This document shows, piece after piece, positions 1 through 11,674 of a DNA stretch of 64,000 nucleotides; position 1 is the stretch's first letter; each line of letters opens with the position of its first letter. Under the pieces are notes generated by a model. That model saw only the letters and a program-made list of their open reading frames with translations, ran no database searches and had not been told where the DNA came from. Made by a program: the position numbers and the translations under genes. The stretch covers positions 44,192 through 108,191 of the forward strand of contig JAKCPI010002874.1 in assembly GCA_023213315.1 (NCBI GenBank), in the 5' to 3' direction. Origin of the DNA: Euborellia annulipes. Its lineage: Eukaryota > Arthropoda > Insecta > Dermaptera > Anisolabididae.

Positions 1-1
1 A

Positions 2-439
2 ACTCACCTGAGTGGCAAGTATCGGCTGAGTGTTGTTGTCGATGACGTCGACAGGTTGCAAGAGACCGAGCCAGTCTGGCTAGGAGTAGTGCCGGAAGAA
101 GTAGGACCAGCACAGGAATTCCCACGAGAAAGGCGAGAAGAGTTCCTAATATCGAACAAAACACTCCCCAAAATGGTGCCTCCTCGAGAGGATGCCGAAG
201 ACGACGCACTGGCGCCGACCGCCAGTATGTATTACGAACTGGCTCCTGTTGTGCACTTGATCCATCTTCCGCGACGCCCCCGCCTGGGCTCATGGTCGCT
301 ACAAAAAATATTGAATTGTAATTTTGAAGAAATTCATATGAATCTCGAAAAGTATATTGATTTACCAAAGGAAAAAGTCTATAAAAATAATAGTCGGAGA
401 GCTGACGACAAAAATGGGCAAGAGTTTTCTGAAGGCTAA
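2..439 (+). CDS. Unrecognised open frame, open at the left edge
   Basis: A single frame stays open from the left edge to a stop at 437-439, about 145 codons. The first 300 bases are clearly richer in G+C than the following DNA, which suggests former or present coding sequence. The product is rich in proline, glutamate and arginine and I recognise no domain. The last codons run into the left arm of a foldback element that starts near 414, so the natural C-terminus may have been replaced by that insertion. It could be the end of a host exon or of a retroelement polyprotein. There is no ATG near the start, so if real it is an internal or 3' fragment. Confidence 0.25.
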   Translation, partial: THLSGKYRLSVVVDDVDRLQETEPVWLGVVPEEVGPAQEFPRERREEFLISNKTLPKMVPPREDAEDDALAPTASMYYELAPVVHLIHLPRRPRLGSWSLQKILNCNFEEIHMNLEKYIDLPKEKVYKNNSRRADDKNGQEFSEG

Positions 440-1150
440 TATTTTCAGAATAGGTTTTAGTAATGGAAATATACTCTAGAGCTTCCAGTGCCGGGGCCTT
501 TAGCGGGAATAAGGCGGTAAAGGTAAAAAATTAATATCTCTAAACTGTTTTCTGAAAGCTTAAAATTTGTAGACAACGAGCAAATCTATATATATATACT
601 TATATATAAATGAAATGGGAAAAACGTATGTTCCTAGTATGTTCTATAGAAATCCACAATTTTCACTGAATCTATTTGAAATTAAGTACACATATAGTAC
701 ATGGACCAGGGAGTAACGTAGTAATAATTTGAATCTCTTAAATATTTTGGAAAATTAATTATAATCAAATTTCTTCAATATGGGAACACAAAATAGACAA
801 GTTGGCTTGGTAATTAGAGAGGCAGGTAGTTGCTCTGTGAGTCAGCTTTCCAGGTACGTCACTTTTCAGAAAACACTTTGGGTTACGGTATTTTTTTAAC
901 AGGTTTGAACTAGCGCTGACACCACGTGCCCCAAAATTTCGGGGTCTGACTGTTAGATTCCTTTTTATATTTGCTCGTTGTCTACAAAAGCTTTCAGAAA
1001 ACAGTTTAGAGATATTAATTAATATTACACCTTTACCGCCTTATTCCCGCTAAAAGTCCCGGTACTGGAAGTGCTGACTCTAGAGTATCTTTCCATTACT
1101 AAAATGCAACCTATTCTGAAAATATTAGCCTCCAGAAAACTCTTGCCCAT
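414..1150. mobile_element. Foldback element with about 165-bp inverted arms
   Basis: The left arm (about 414-577) returns in reverse complement at about 971-1150 with few differences; both arms carry the segments read as atgggcaagag, aatattttcagaatagg and gtagacaacgagcaaat. The central 390 bases hold no open frame. No convincing TSD flanks it, so the superfamily is unknown. Nonautonomous DNA element is the likeliest reading. Confidence 0.7.
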
Positions 1151-1199
1151 CTTGCTTCTCTCTTTCATCTCCATCATGTTTTGCACAAGTGCGAAACAT

Positions 1200-1984
1200 G
1201 ATTGCTTTTAAATAAACTCTACTTTGTTGTTTTATTCTTTTTTTGTCATCCGTCATTCATTCTTCGTCTTTATAAAAATACAACCGGCATAACCAGACAT
1301 CTTGTCAGGACGAGGAGCCAGACTTCTTTTGTCAGAAATTTGATATCGTTCTGAAGGAAAAGATTAAGTTGTATTTTCAGCTTGAATGAATGGTTAATGT
1401 GACGGTAAATCAAGAAGATGATTGCTTATAATCCTGAGATGAAGACAACTTCGAGTGAGCCAGAAAATTATTTAACTATCTGGGATGTCCCAGGGAAAGG
1501 AAGGGCAGATCCCTTGCCCTTCCTTTGGACAGAAGAAAACAATTATATTTATTAATATGAATTTTAATCCTGTACTATTAAATTATTATTTCTCCCCATT
1601 ATCTTTGATACGCCACTGCCTATTCGTATATATCAAATTTAGAAATTTTTGAGATTGGAAAAAAAGAATCAGTAATTTATTTTCCATTTTATTTTTACCA
1701 TTGCTATAAAAAAAAAGAGAATTCAAGGAAATTCAAAAGACTATGCTTTACTGGCATTTGTAAATAATTAGAGAGAGATAAAAAAAAAAAAACAAAGGAT
1801 AGTCTATTGGCTAAAGAGACAACAAATTTCATTGAGTTCTCTGCTAAAAGAACGAAAATAAATCGAACCGAGAGATATAAATATTTAATTATTCACTGAA
1901 CTTTGAATTTATTATAACCTTTTTACTTTTTTTTTAAATTAGTTTCTAAATCCAGCAGGCTTATATTCTGAATAATATAAAAAT
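1200..1984. other. Unassigned AT-rich DNA
   Basis: No gene, splice-supported exon or recognisable element was seen here; mainly A/T runs. Confidence 0.5.
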
Positions 1985-2100
1985 CAGTGGCGTCATTTCA
2001 ACTTTTTCTTGGGAGGGGAGGGGGGCAAACTTTTTTTCCTAAAATTTACTTACAAATAGGTACTCTAATTTGGCCAAAGGATTTTTTTAATTTAACATTC
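1985..2100 (+). mobile_element. hAT-type MITE, left end only
   Basis: It begins with cagtggcgtcatttcaac and continues into a G-rich run. The same end, in inverse orientation, closes the complete element at 23970-24206. The right end is missing; a SINE tail fragment follows. Confidence 0.55.
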
Positions 2101-2102
2101 AC

Positions 2103-2220
2103 ACTTTTTTCTCATTCACACAGTCTTTTCGGCATCTCGGACTTTTACGATATCCGTTATTGATTAATATACATACTATATTTAAGTTGTTCTATAAACA
2201 TAAAATTAAAAAAAAGCATC
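2103..2220 (-). repeat. tRNA-derived SINE (family S1), 3' fragment
   Basis: On the minus strand this matches the 3' half of the SINE complete at 28522-28775, including the segment for aataacggatatcgt and the gatgccgaaaagac motif. The tRNA-like head is absent. Confidence 0.5.
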
Positions 2221-2227
2221 TCATAAG

Positions 2228-2772
2228 CAGTGGCGTAGCCAGCTTAATTCGCGCCCGGGGCACAATATCTTTTTAGCCCCCCCCCCCCCATTCGAACCAT
2301 ATATGTAAAATATACAAAATTATTATATTACACTGGTACAGTGAGGGACAATATTAAGTCCCACCCATGCGTTTTCTACTTGTGATTATTTCATTGCTTT
2401 TAAAAAAATATTATATATTTTTTAATGGAAACTTTCATGGTTCAAACCTAGAAACTTTCCAATAAAGATTTTTCTTTTGGCTGCCTCTGCTTCCATATCT
2501 CCTTTAATCAACATACACAGCCACTACTTACATCTCAATTTTTCTTTTCTTTTATAAAAACAATGAAATAATCACAAGTAGAAAACGCCCGGGTGGGACT
2601 TAATATTGTCCCTCACTGTACCAAATTTAAAATATATTTTCCAGAAATCAATAAAAAATAATAAAATGAAAATTATCCAGCAATTTTTTGTTTTGCAAAC
2701 CATTTGGCGCCCCTTTGTGAGTAGCGCCCGGGGCATGATGACCCCCCTTGCACCCCCCTCGCTACGCCACTG
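2228..2772. mobile_element. hAT MITE with perfect 8-bp TSD
   Basis: The ends are cagtggcgtagccagc and the inverse gctacgccactg. The 8-bp duplication ctcataag lies at 2220-2227 and 2773-2780, which fits hAT transposition. Subterminal C runs are present. The interior was itself hit by a Tc1/mariner MITE (2339-2618). No transposase is encoded. Confidence 0.85.
2339..2618. mobile_element. Tc1/mariner-type MITE nested in the hAT element
   Basis: Arms of about 60 bp begin with cagtgagggacaatattaag and are near-perfect inverse copies. TA dinucleotides flank both ends (2337-2338, 2619-2620). Other copies lie at 47128-47339 (complete), 28153-28349 (right end decayed) and 27490-27540 (one arm). Confidence 0.85.
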
Positions 2773-3105
2773 CTCATAAGCAACTTCTACTCATACCAAT
2801 GGCGGATACAAAGGGGGAGGGGGAGTAAAGGAGGTTTAATATAAAATTTTAAATACTTAAAAAATTTATTTGTAAATATATTCTGGTAAACAAGTAGAAG
2901 CGAACTAGGCACGCGCCTGGGGAGGCAAAATTTGTGGAAAAAAAAACTGCTTATTTACATACCTATAAGTATAGGTAATCAGAAGTCCAGCGGGATGTTA
3001 GGGTATTTCTCAGTGTTGGGGTGGTTGAAGGGGAGAGTCCACTGCTTAGAGACGGAAGCCTAAATCCGCACCTGCTGAACTACTTTTCCTATTTTGCCGT
3101 CCGGG

Positions 3106-3375
3106 CAGTGGCGTAACGTACGCCCCCGCAGACCCCGCAATGCGAAGGGGCCCCGGATCTTGGGGGGCCCACGGGCCGGGCTAAAAAACTGTATCTCCTC
3201 AGGGCTCCGGTAAAGACGGAAAAATTTAATGAAAATTTGTCTTTGAAAGGGCCCGGGCCTTCAGGGTTCAGGGATATACTGTATTTTAAAAATATTTTTT
3301 GTAAGGCCTAATAATGCGGCCCGAAATAAAGGTTTGCGGGGGGGGGGGGGGCAGCTAAAAAACGTTACGCTACTG
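3106..3375. mobile_element. hAT MITE, family shared with 5286-5560
   Basis: The ends are cagtggcgtaacgt and acgttacgctactg. The 8-bp TSD cgtccggg is perfect at 3098-3105 and 3376-3383. The interior is GC-rich with a run of about 12 G. The copy at 5286-5560 has the same interior in the opposite orientation. Confidence 0.88.
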
Positions 3376-3939
3376 CGTCCGGGGCACATGCCCTCACTGC
3401 CCCCCCTCCCCAGATCCGGACCTGTTTAAAATTAAACTTTTGACCAATTTTTTATATTTTTTTTTTTTTTACCCGCAAAATCTCTAAATGCTAATTAATA
3501 TATTAACATTAGAATATATCCTAAAAGTCATAGTTGTGAGGGTGAATTTCTTTCTATATTATGCCTCCAACCGATTATTAATTTGTTTAGTCGAAATTCC
3601 AAGGTCATCATTTCAAAAATTAAAATATAGGGTATCGTGACATTCATTATAGCAATTTTTTATAATTATTAATTCATACATTTTATTAATATCTACCTTC
3701 TTTTTAAATGGAAATTACCCTCTAAAGATATGACCCAATATACATGCTATGAGATATGCTATTAAATATTTATTTAATGTAAAAAATTCAAGATAAAATT
3801 ATTTTTTTTATTACTAATCATTTCACGCTGGACTGTTTTATTGTATAATCAAATTGATTTTTTTAAATTATCAATTCTAATAAAATTTCATCAATTAAAT
3901 AGTATATTAATATTTAATGGTTGGAAATATATGTAAATA

Positions 3940-4146
3940 GGATATGAAAATGCAGGCAGCCAAAAATAAAAACACTCTCGATACTCTGTGAACGTTCAGA
4001 GGTTTCGGATATAATTTATTCACTCATCCTCTCACTAGAACTGTTACTGAGGATGGGTGAATAAATTTTCCCCGAAACGTCTGAACGTTCACAGAGTATC
4101 GAGAGTGTTTTTATTTTTGGCTGCCTGCATTTTTATATCCTATTTA
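3940..4146. mobile_element. Palindromic retroelement end with hammerhead-like core
   Basis: Two arms of about 95 bp face each other around a spacer of about 20 bases. The right arm reads ctgaggatggg, a loop, then ccccgaaacgtc at about 4051-4082, matching the hammerhead order CUGANGA, helix II, GAAAC, GUC. Helix II is short and uncertain. It is followed by the downstream signature, a T-rich stretch then ttggctgcc, shared with the other ribozyme copies in the window. The left arm core is decayed. Confidence 0.5.
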
Positions 4147-4184
4147 AATAGTATATTTGATATCAATATTGAGAAACTAAAAGC

Positions 4185-4290
4185 AAAGGGTTTGGGTTCG
4201 GATCCCATGCCTGCAGGCAGACTGATGAGTGATGAGTGTTTATTTAAATCATTTGTATACCAAATGGAGTGTCTGAATAATTTATATTTA
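4185..4290 (+). repeat. SINE S1 fragment
   Basis: It contains the B-box-like gggttcggatccca followed by the family-specific tttatttaaatcatttg and a gtataccaaatgg segment. The A-box side is missing. Confidence 0.45.
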
Positions 4291-4659
4291 TCGTAAAATA
4301 TCAAGGCGATCGTTTAAAGCCTAACAAGCCTAAAAAAAACAATTTTTTTTTTAATGTCCAAGTTTAGGAACTAAAGGTAAACGTCATAAAATAGATTTAC
4401 AAGTTAATAAAATCCACAGTTAACTTTTTTTTATCTGTTTTAAAGCTTCTTAAAACAGTGCGGTCGACATTAAAAAAACAATTGAAAATTGATCAGCCTG
4501 AAAAAATAAACATGCTCTGATTTTAAACAATTAGAAGAAATTCCTTTTACTGATCAAATATTTAGATATAACAAAATAAATAAATAAATAAATAAATAAG
4601 AGATTTTTATACTGTATATTTCAACATACAAACACACCAATAGCCTATTTATAGGAAAG

Positions 4660-4983
4660 TAGGGTCCGACCGAAACAAGATTTTCAGCCGAAACCGAAAC
4701 CGAATATTCGGCCTCAACCTTAGTTTCGGCCGAAACCGTAACCTGTATTTCCTATAAAAAAATTTATATTTTTTTTTTTTTTTGAAATTTTTTTCCCCTC
4801 CGTGAAAATCATTTTACCTTTTTTTTAGAGAGACAAAAATTTTTTTCTCCTTCAAGTGCAAATCATTTGACCTTTTTTTTTTTCGAAAGTTTCAGCTACT
4901 TTTTGGCCGAAACCGAAACTACGGCCGAAACCATGATTTTTGGCCGAAACCGTAACCGAAACCGAATATTCGGTCGGTTCCTA
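4660..4983. mobile_element. hAT MITE (tagggtccgaccgaaac family)
   Basis: The inverted ends are tagggtccgaccgaa and ttcggtcggttccta. The 8-bp TSD taggaaag is perfect at 4652-4659 and 4984-4991. The interior is built of repeated ggccgaaaccg-type motifs and T runs. A second copy lies at 15942-16269. Confidence 0.88.
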
Positions 4984-5285
4984 TAGGAAAGTTTATTTAT
5001 TTTTTCAACCAAAATATTTTTTTGTTATCAAAGTTAATTTAATAGAAAAGAATTCTAACATCGCTATTAAATTAAAAATCTGTCCGAAATGTAGGGAGGG
5101 GGAAGGGATGATGATAACTTTCTGGGATTCCCCTTTTCACCTTGGGGAAAGTTGACATTAAGTGTATTCGAACTTACTTAAATTTTTTGTTTCGAGATAT
5201 ATTTAGTTTCAAACTTGATCACTTGCATTTCTTAAGTAAAAAGTAAAATAAAAGTCAATTGATTCTAAATTTCCATATGCTCTGT

Positions 5286-5560
5286 CAGTAGCGTAACGTT
5301 TTTTAGCTTGGCCCCCCCGCAAACCTTTATTTCGGGCCCCATTATTAGACCATACAAAAAATATTTTTAAAATAGCGTATATCCCTGAACCCTGAGGGCC
5401 TGGGTCCTCTCAAAGAGAAATTTTCATTATTTTTTTTTCTTTATCTAAATTTTTCCGTTTTTATCGGAGCTACAGATTTTTAGCCAACCGGCCCGTGGGC
5501 CCCCCAAAATCCGGGGCCCCCCGCATCGCGGGGTCTGCGGGGGCGTACGTTACGCCACTG
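5286..5560. mobile_element. hAT MITE, inverted sister of 3106-3375
   Basis: The ends are cagtagcgtaacgtt and acgttacgccactg. The 8-bp TSD tgctctgt is perfect at 5278-5285 and 5561-5568. The interior matches the 3106 copy in reverse complement. Confidence 0.88.
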
Positions 5561-5879
5561 TGCTCTGTGTATTTTAAATGTTGACTGCTTGAAATAAACT
5601 ATGGTTATTTTTCAAAATTTTTAATCTCACATTTGGATATTTTATACACAATAGAGAATCCTAAATAATTTTTTTTTTAATGTGTAAAAAGTTCTAAAGG
5701 GATCCCCTTTTGAATCGAAATTAACATCCACATCTCCATATGTGGATTTAACATTGGCTCTATGGAAGTAAGAGCCGGAAAATGAATTTGAAAAATCTGA
5801 AATACTACATCAGTCTTCAAACAATTTTCACGGAAAAATTTACTGATATACTTTTCAAAGGGCATATGAAAAATAGTTG

Positions 5880-6260
5880 ATTTATATGAATTTTAATCTA
5901 TCTATCTATATTCTTCTACCAAGGCAACCATTTCTTCTATCTTTTCTATGAAGGAAGTACAAGAGTAAAGTGTGCTTCAAAAAATTTCAAGGGCAAAATG
6001 AGAAAATATACATTTTAAAAAGTATGTAAAAAATAATTGATTTTTGAATTTTAATCAAAATCGTTGGAGCGAATTTTGAGAAAATCGAAAAAAACTGGAA
6101 AAGTACACCAGTAAAATACTCACTTTTTTGGACTCAGGGATCCTCAAAACATGTATTATATCCATCATAATTTAGACATCGAATTTTTAACATGATCGCA
6201 ATACTTTCTCTCTAAATATATTTCATATATAGGGTAAGAGAAAGTAATAATGTAGAAAAA
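5880..6260 (-). repeat. Dispersed repeat R1 (minus copy)
   Basis: A family of up to about 450 bp with copies at 26080-26430 (+), 27825-28112 (-), 55925-56340 (+), a fragment at 17640-17830 (+) and short remnants near 7700 and 16770. Landmarks are ttttgattaaaattcataaatcaatt, tccaaaaaagtgg and a terminal tatatatagggtaagag-type motif. I see no coding capacity or clear ends. Confidence 0.65.
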
Positions 6261-6261
6261 T

Positions 6262-7870
6262 TAAAGAATAAGAAGAGGAAGTAAATGGAGCAGGTTTTTT
6301 CTTATTTTTATTCATTCAAAGAAATAGAGCCAATGGAACCAAATAGCTCTAGCCCATAAACAAAATATACGAAACTACTATTCTACTATCGTATTATTCC
6401 CGTGGGTATGAAATCAGGACTCTGCCTCAACTTCAAAGAGCATAAGTAGCCCTATTGTTTTTTTTTTTTTTTTTTTTTTAATAAAAAAAATATAGAATCC
6501 ACTATAAAAACTTATGATAAAAGACAAGTATGAAAAGCTGGAGCTTTAATAAAGCCTCCAATCCTCTCTTTAGATCTTTCTTTTCTAGGATTATTGTATC
6601 TTTTTAAAATCCCCGAGGATCAATCTTAAATATTGAAAATATTTTTTGTTTAGAAAAGAATAAAACAGTTTTATTATTTTTTCCTCTTAAAAAAAAAACC
6701 CCGAATTCTTCCCTCCCTCCTGGTATGCCAACGATATTATAAATGAGCTTTAGCACCACTTTTGAGACATCCTGTATTTAAACTCTCCCGAGATTTCGGG
6801 ATCTGTATTATATCAAATACAAAAAGTAAATAAATAAAAAGTTTTGCGAGAACAAAAAACGGCTCACCTATAAATAAAGAGATAAGTCAGTCAGCCCCTT
6901 AAGAGCCGGTTGTTGTCGTTGAAATAATATTCAAGGTGCTAATCTAATCCACTTTGCATGAAAGTATTTAAAAAGTTAAAAATTCAACAGGTGTCCAAGA
7001 ATCGATTTATCCTCAGAAATATAAAAATAAAAACAAAAAAAAAAATAAAAAAGTCTAATAAACACTTGGAAAAACTAATAATGGAGGGTATCTGTTTTTA
7101 TAGCTTACATCTTACAATTGCTTGTGATGGTGCACCATTATAGAATGTAATTAACGAGATTAATTGGCAAGGCATTTTTTTCTGTGCTATCATTATCAGG
7201 AAAAATAAATATCCATATTTTACGACTAAAAAAAAAATGATTATAGCCTTATTAAAACTTTTTGTAGAAAATTAAAATTAAAATTTATAACACTTTTTAA
7301 TTTTCAGGTATTTATTATTAACCTGTCCGTTTAATTTCTTCTCGGTTTTACTTTTAATGAGTTTTATATAACTGCTTTACCTGTTAAGAATGACGCAAAG
7401 TGAAATACAAACAATGCTTTAGATATCGCAATTAAACAAAAGTCAATATAAATTAGTACTTTATCCAGAGTAAAAATAATGAGTGCATGCCTCCTCCCCA
7501 CCACCCAGCAGGAAAAAAAAACTATAATTGATTTTATCAAAAGTCATTAATCATTTAACCGACGATTTGAAATCCCTTCATATTTAATTTTTTTTCATTC
7601 TAATTATTCGTATAGCTCAATTTAACAATTTTGATTTTATGTATTTATGAATACGCTTACTTTTTTTAAGTGAGATTCAATAAATACAAACAAATTTAAT
7701 TTGCTTTTAAAAAATCATTGATTTATGAATTTTAATCAAAATCGTTAAAGCCTTACCAGATACGTTTCGGTCCCTTTTAGGCCTTGTTTAGGATTAGCAG
7801 GAATAAATGAAATTACAATACAACGAAGGAATGATTTCTTCGTTGTACACTTGAGCGGCGGTCCTCTCTT
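6262..7870. other. AT-rich DNA without recognisable genes
   Basis: Only short chance frames and homopolymer runs were seen, plus a small R1 remnant at about 7690-7745. Confidence 0.5.
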
Positions 7871-7875
7871 TAGAC

Positions 7876-8035
7876 CAGGGGTTCTTAAACTGTGGTCCGC
7901 GAACCCCCAGGGGTCTGCGAAGTGGTTGCTGGGGGTCCGAGAAACCATTTTAGTTAAAAAATTATTTGTATTGTATGTTTAGGGGTCCGGGATAAAAAAA
8001 GTTCAATAGGGGTTCCGCAAGTTTAAGAATCCCTG
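7876..8035. mobile_element. Short hAT MITE
   Basis: The ends are caggggttcttaaact and the inverse agtttaagaatccctg region. The 8-bp TSD ctttagac is perfect at 7868-7875 and 8036-8043. At 160 bp this is a typical nonautonomous hAT. Confidence 0.85.
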
Positions 8036-8341
8036 CTTTAGACACTTCAGAGCCTCAAGAACTAGAGGGGGAAGCTATAGCTCCTTAAGGCCATCTCTAA
8101 ATATTTTAGATTCTTAAAAATATTAAAATTATTTGCTTATTATACACAGTAAAATTAATAACTTATACACATCTCCCATAAAAAAAAAAACACAAGGACC
8201 GACCGCACCTGCCAAGAGTTTTTTTTGTGTTCAATAATGGAATAAAGCAGTAGTAGGTCTACCCAAACTTTTTTCGTTTCCGGATATAAACAGAATTTTT
8301 CCTGGCACCCTAACACCGGCCATTGACGATCGCTGGCTTAA

Positions 8342-8614
8342 GGGAGCGTACAAGTATTACGTAACGCAATTTTAGGGGAGGGGGGTCTCGTACAGCGTTA
8401 CTATGCGTTACAAGGGGGGGAGAGGGGTTGAACAACGCGTTACGTAACTGGTATTTTAGCGACTTTCCTATTCTTTGCGCAACATAATTGTGATTTTTAG
8501 ATAAAAATGGCCACTTGAGCGTTCTGGGGGGGGGAGGTCCAGAAAAATTTTACGGCGCGTTACATGGGGGAAGGAGGGGTCAAAAATTGCGTTACGTAAT
8601 ACTTGTACGCTCCC
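8342..8614. mobile_element. PIF/Harbinger-like MITE
   Basis: The inverted ends are gggagcgtacaagtattacg with a 3-bp TAA duplication at 8339-8341 and 8615-8617. A second, 3'-decayed copy starts at 16539. Superfamily is inferred from the GGG start and the TAA TSD. Confidence 0.75.
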
Positions 8615-8617
8615 TAA

Positions 8618-9890
8618 GACAAAACATTGCCCTATCTAATTCATTGTAATGCAGTTTTTAATGTCTTTCTTTTTTTTATAGATTCACCTTAACCTAAATA
8701 AAACGTCCACCACCAAAATATGATAGAATTCACATCAGGATGTCGAGCGAGTTTCATTTAAATTTTCAATTACATTTATTTAAAGAAAATCCGCTATTAC
8801 CGTGAAAACAGAGTTCTCCAAAACTCTACCCTCTCACCCCTAACCCTCTCTTTTAGACGTCTATCGGACGGTACTATAAATGTCAAAATAATTACATAAT
8901 AACCATAAAAATTTAATGAAAACTTTTATTTTCAAAAATTAATATAATTGATTTTATTTAAATCCGCGGTCTGCAATAGTATAGGAACGTGATAACCACG
9001 CCTCAGATTTTTTTCTACCCTAATGACCCAATATGTCGACATTCAATGAAATTTAGGGTGTTAGGTTTTTCCATCGATTCCTCTTCTATATCAAAGAGCA
9101 GAGAAAGCAAAAAAAAAAAAAAAAAATTGCTCCCATCAACGATTTTTCTTCTCTTGGATTTATTCCCTATTCAGGTGGATTATTTATATCTATAGTCCCC
9201 TTTTTTTATAATGTCGAAGTATTGATATTTTATTCCATTTAAAATTATAAAACAACTTTGATGATGGGGCAGTCAGGATTAAACATTTATTTCGACTTTC
9301 TAACACACTCAACTTGACAGCAAAATTGTTAAAAAAAAAAAAATATATCACAAGTGGGAATCAACAGAAACAAAGATAAAATTATTTAAAATTATTATTT
9401 CATTATTTGAAATTAAATCTTAGAAAACGAACGTTTGTTTCTTGAATTATGAAACAACTACTCCAGGGAGGGGATGAAATAAACAATGTTTTTTCAACCA
9501 CAAAGAAATTTGGCTAAGTTACTGCTTTGAAAACTTTAAAATAACTCTCAGCAAGTCTTATATCATTTGTCAATTTATTATTCATTGGAAATGAACTCCG
9601 TAAATTAATCTCAATTAGTCATATTTTAAAATTTATATATAACTTTATAAAATTGGTTGACAGAAATTTAATCCTCTCTCCTAGTCCTCGAATAAATTGT
9701 TAATCCTTTATTCTATTCTAACCTACTTCCTCCTCAGAAAGTTATAGGGGCGGATTTAGGCATTCGCCCCATCTGGACCCTTGCCCCCCCCCCCTTCCAT
9801 CCCAACACTGAGAAACACAAAAAAGTACTTTTTTATTATATTTTTCCTCTCTTTGATAAAAAAAGAATGTGTATCTTTAAGTTTTTAACG
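8618..9890. other. AT-rich DNA without recognisable genes
   Basis: Nothing was identified apart from A/T runs and, near 9745-9800, a G/C-rich piece resembling a hAT end without its partner. Confidence 0.45.
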
Positions 9891-10090
9891 GCCCTCGGGG
9901 CTTGGTGTAGGGGTTAGCGTGCTAACCTAGTATACCAAAAGTCGCGGGTTAGGACCCCAAGCAGTCCGATGATTTTATTTAAGCCATTTGGATACCCTGG
10001 TTAGGTATAAAATCTGCTGATAGATAGGGTCGAAGTCAGGGGAGATTCATGCCTCCATTACTCAAAATCTCAAAACAATACACTTGATAG
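9891..10090 (+). repeat. tRNA-derived SINE (family S1)
   Basis: The head has an A-box-like tggtgtaggggttagcgtg and a B-box-like gggttaggacccc about 35 bases later, then the family body tccgatgattttatttaag. The related copy at 28522 keeps the canonical gggttcggacccc. The 3' end is unclear here. Confidence 0.7.
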
Positions 10091-10927
10091 CGATTATTAT
10101 TTGAGTAGAATTTGAATTAGCAATTTTTTAAAGTTGATAATTTTTTCATTACCTGAGCCCCGAGGGACCCAATCCTCTCAAAGACAAGTTTTTATGATTT
10201 TTTTTTTAAATCTAAATATTTTAGGCAGGCCCCTCTCCCCCCCCCCCCCCCTTATATACACCGCTGATATATTTTGTTATGTAAAAGTAACACGTGAATA
10301 TTAAACAAATCATAATATTATTTCAAGAAGCGAATGTGAATGTTATACGTTTTTGTTATTTCCTATTGATCTTGTTTAGCTGAGCCAACAAAACAGCCAT
10401 ATAGGATCACACTAAGTTATTAAATAAAATTATCATGCTATTCTAGAATAAATATTTGTTTTTCACTTGGTTTTATTTTCTGTTATTAAATATGCATGAC
10501 ATTTTTAATTAATTTCACCCAGTGAGAACTCTAAACAGAGAAATAATAATAATTCTCTTATTTTTTTGTATTAAGAAAAAACAATAATAATAGTGAACAT
10601 CAACCGGAATAAATAAATTTTTGGTCGACATTTTGGACACCAGCCAAATCCTTCTTAAAGACAAAATGTTGTTAAAAATTAAACAGCGAATCTTGCCCGA
10701 CGGAATTTTCTAAAACAATTCAAACATTTCCGAATTGCTTCTTTATTGTTCTTTTTTAGTTTATATATTGATAAATATTCTTCTTTAATTTTTTTTAAAG
10801 ACTAAGGCTGGTTTCACACGGGGCGGATCCGAGTCACCTAGTTGATTACACTAGTTTACTCAAATAGTCGCCTGAGAAATTGGCTGCCGTCTGAAGACTC
10901 ATGTTCACACGAGGCAACTTGTGTAAT

Positions 10928-11674
10928 CAGGGCCGCCGACAAGGGGGGCAGGGGGGACTATATCCCCTGAACCCGGGCCCTCCGAGGGGGCCCAGACCCT
11001 TTGAGCTCCAACCTTAAAATTCTAATAAAAAATAATTTTCATGGTTAAAATTTCAATTCAAAAAAAGTATTTTTTATTAAATTTTTTTCCTGGTGAGGCC
11101 CAGGCCCTTTAAGCTCCAATCTTAAAATTAGAATTAAAAAAAAATCATTTTCCTGAAATTTTTTTCTGAAGGGCCCTTTAATCTCAAATTTTAAAAAGAT
11201 TGATTGTAATAAGTCCTATCCAGATTTTATGTACGTACATAAGACGTACTGTGCTATCTGGGTAAGCGAACTTTTAATATTAATACATATAGCCCAATTA
11301 TATATTGTATAATTTACAATGATAATTAGACGTAATACTGTCAACCTTGTATACTAACAATTAATCGTCCTGAGGAAGGTCGCGACTTGCGACCGAAACG
11401 TCGACGATTAATAATTAAATAAGTTTTTTATTTAATTTCCTTGGCTGCAAAGTCTCCTATACCCAATTTAAAATTATAATTTAAAAAATCATTTTCTTAA
11501 AATCTTTTTAAAAGCTATTTAATTGTGTCAAAAATTATGTCAAAAACTGTGTAAAAAATTGTTGACATGTAAGCCAAAATAGCCTTTTTCATTATAAAAA
11601 AAAACTTATAGGGGGGAGGGGGCGAATTATTTATTATGTAGCGCCGGGGCCCGTCAAATCAGTCTGCGACCCTG
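10928..11674. mobile_element. hAT element nested in the Harbinger arm
   Basis: The ends are cagggccgccgac and the inverse gtctgcgaccctg. The 8-bp TSD tgtgtaat is perfect at 10920-10927 and 11675-11682. Inside lies a hammerhead-bearing fragment at about 11190-11460, so at least three insertion layers are stacked here. Confidence 0.85.
11361..11410 (+). ncRNA. Hammerhead ribozyme motif (best copy)
   Basis: All parts of a minimal type I hammerhead can be read in order: helix I strand taatcgtc, core ctgagga, helix II ggtcgc-loop gactt-gcgacc (6 bp), core gaaac, the cleavage triplet gtc, and the second helix I strand gacgatta, which pairs 8 bp with the first. Helix III is reduced to the few bases of acgt, as is typical of ribozymes in Penelope-like retroelements, which act best as dimers. 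Downstream is the shared ttggctgc signature. Activity is inferred. Confidence 0.8.
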
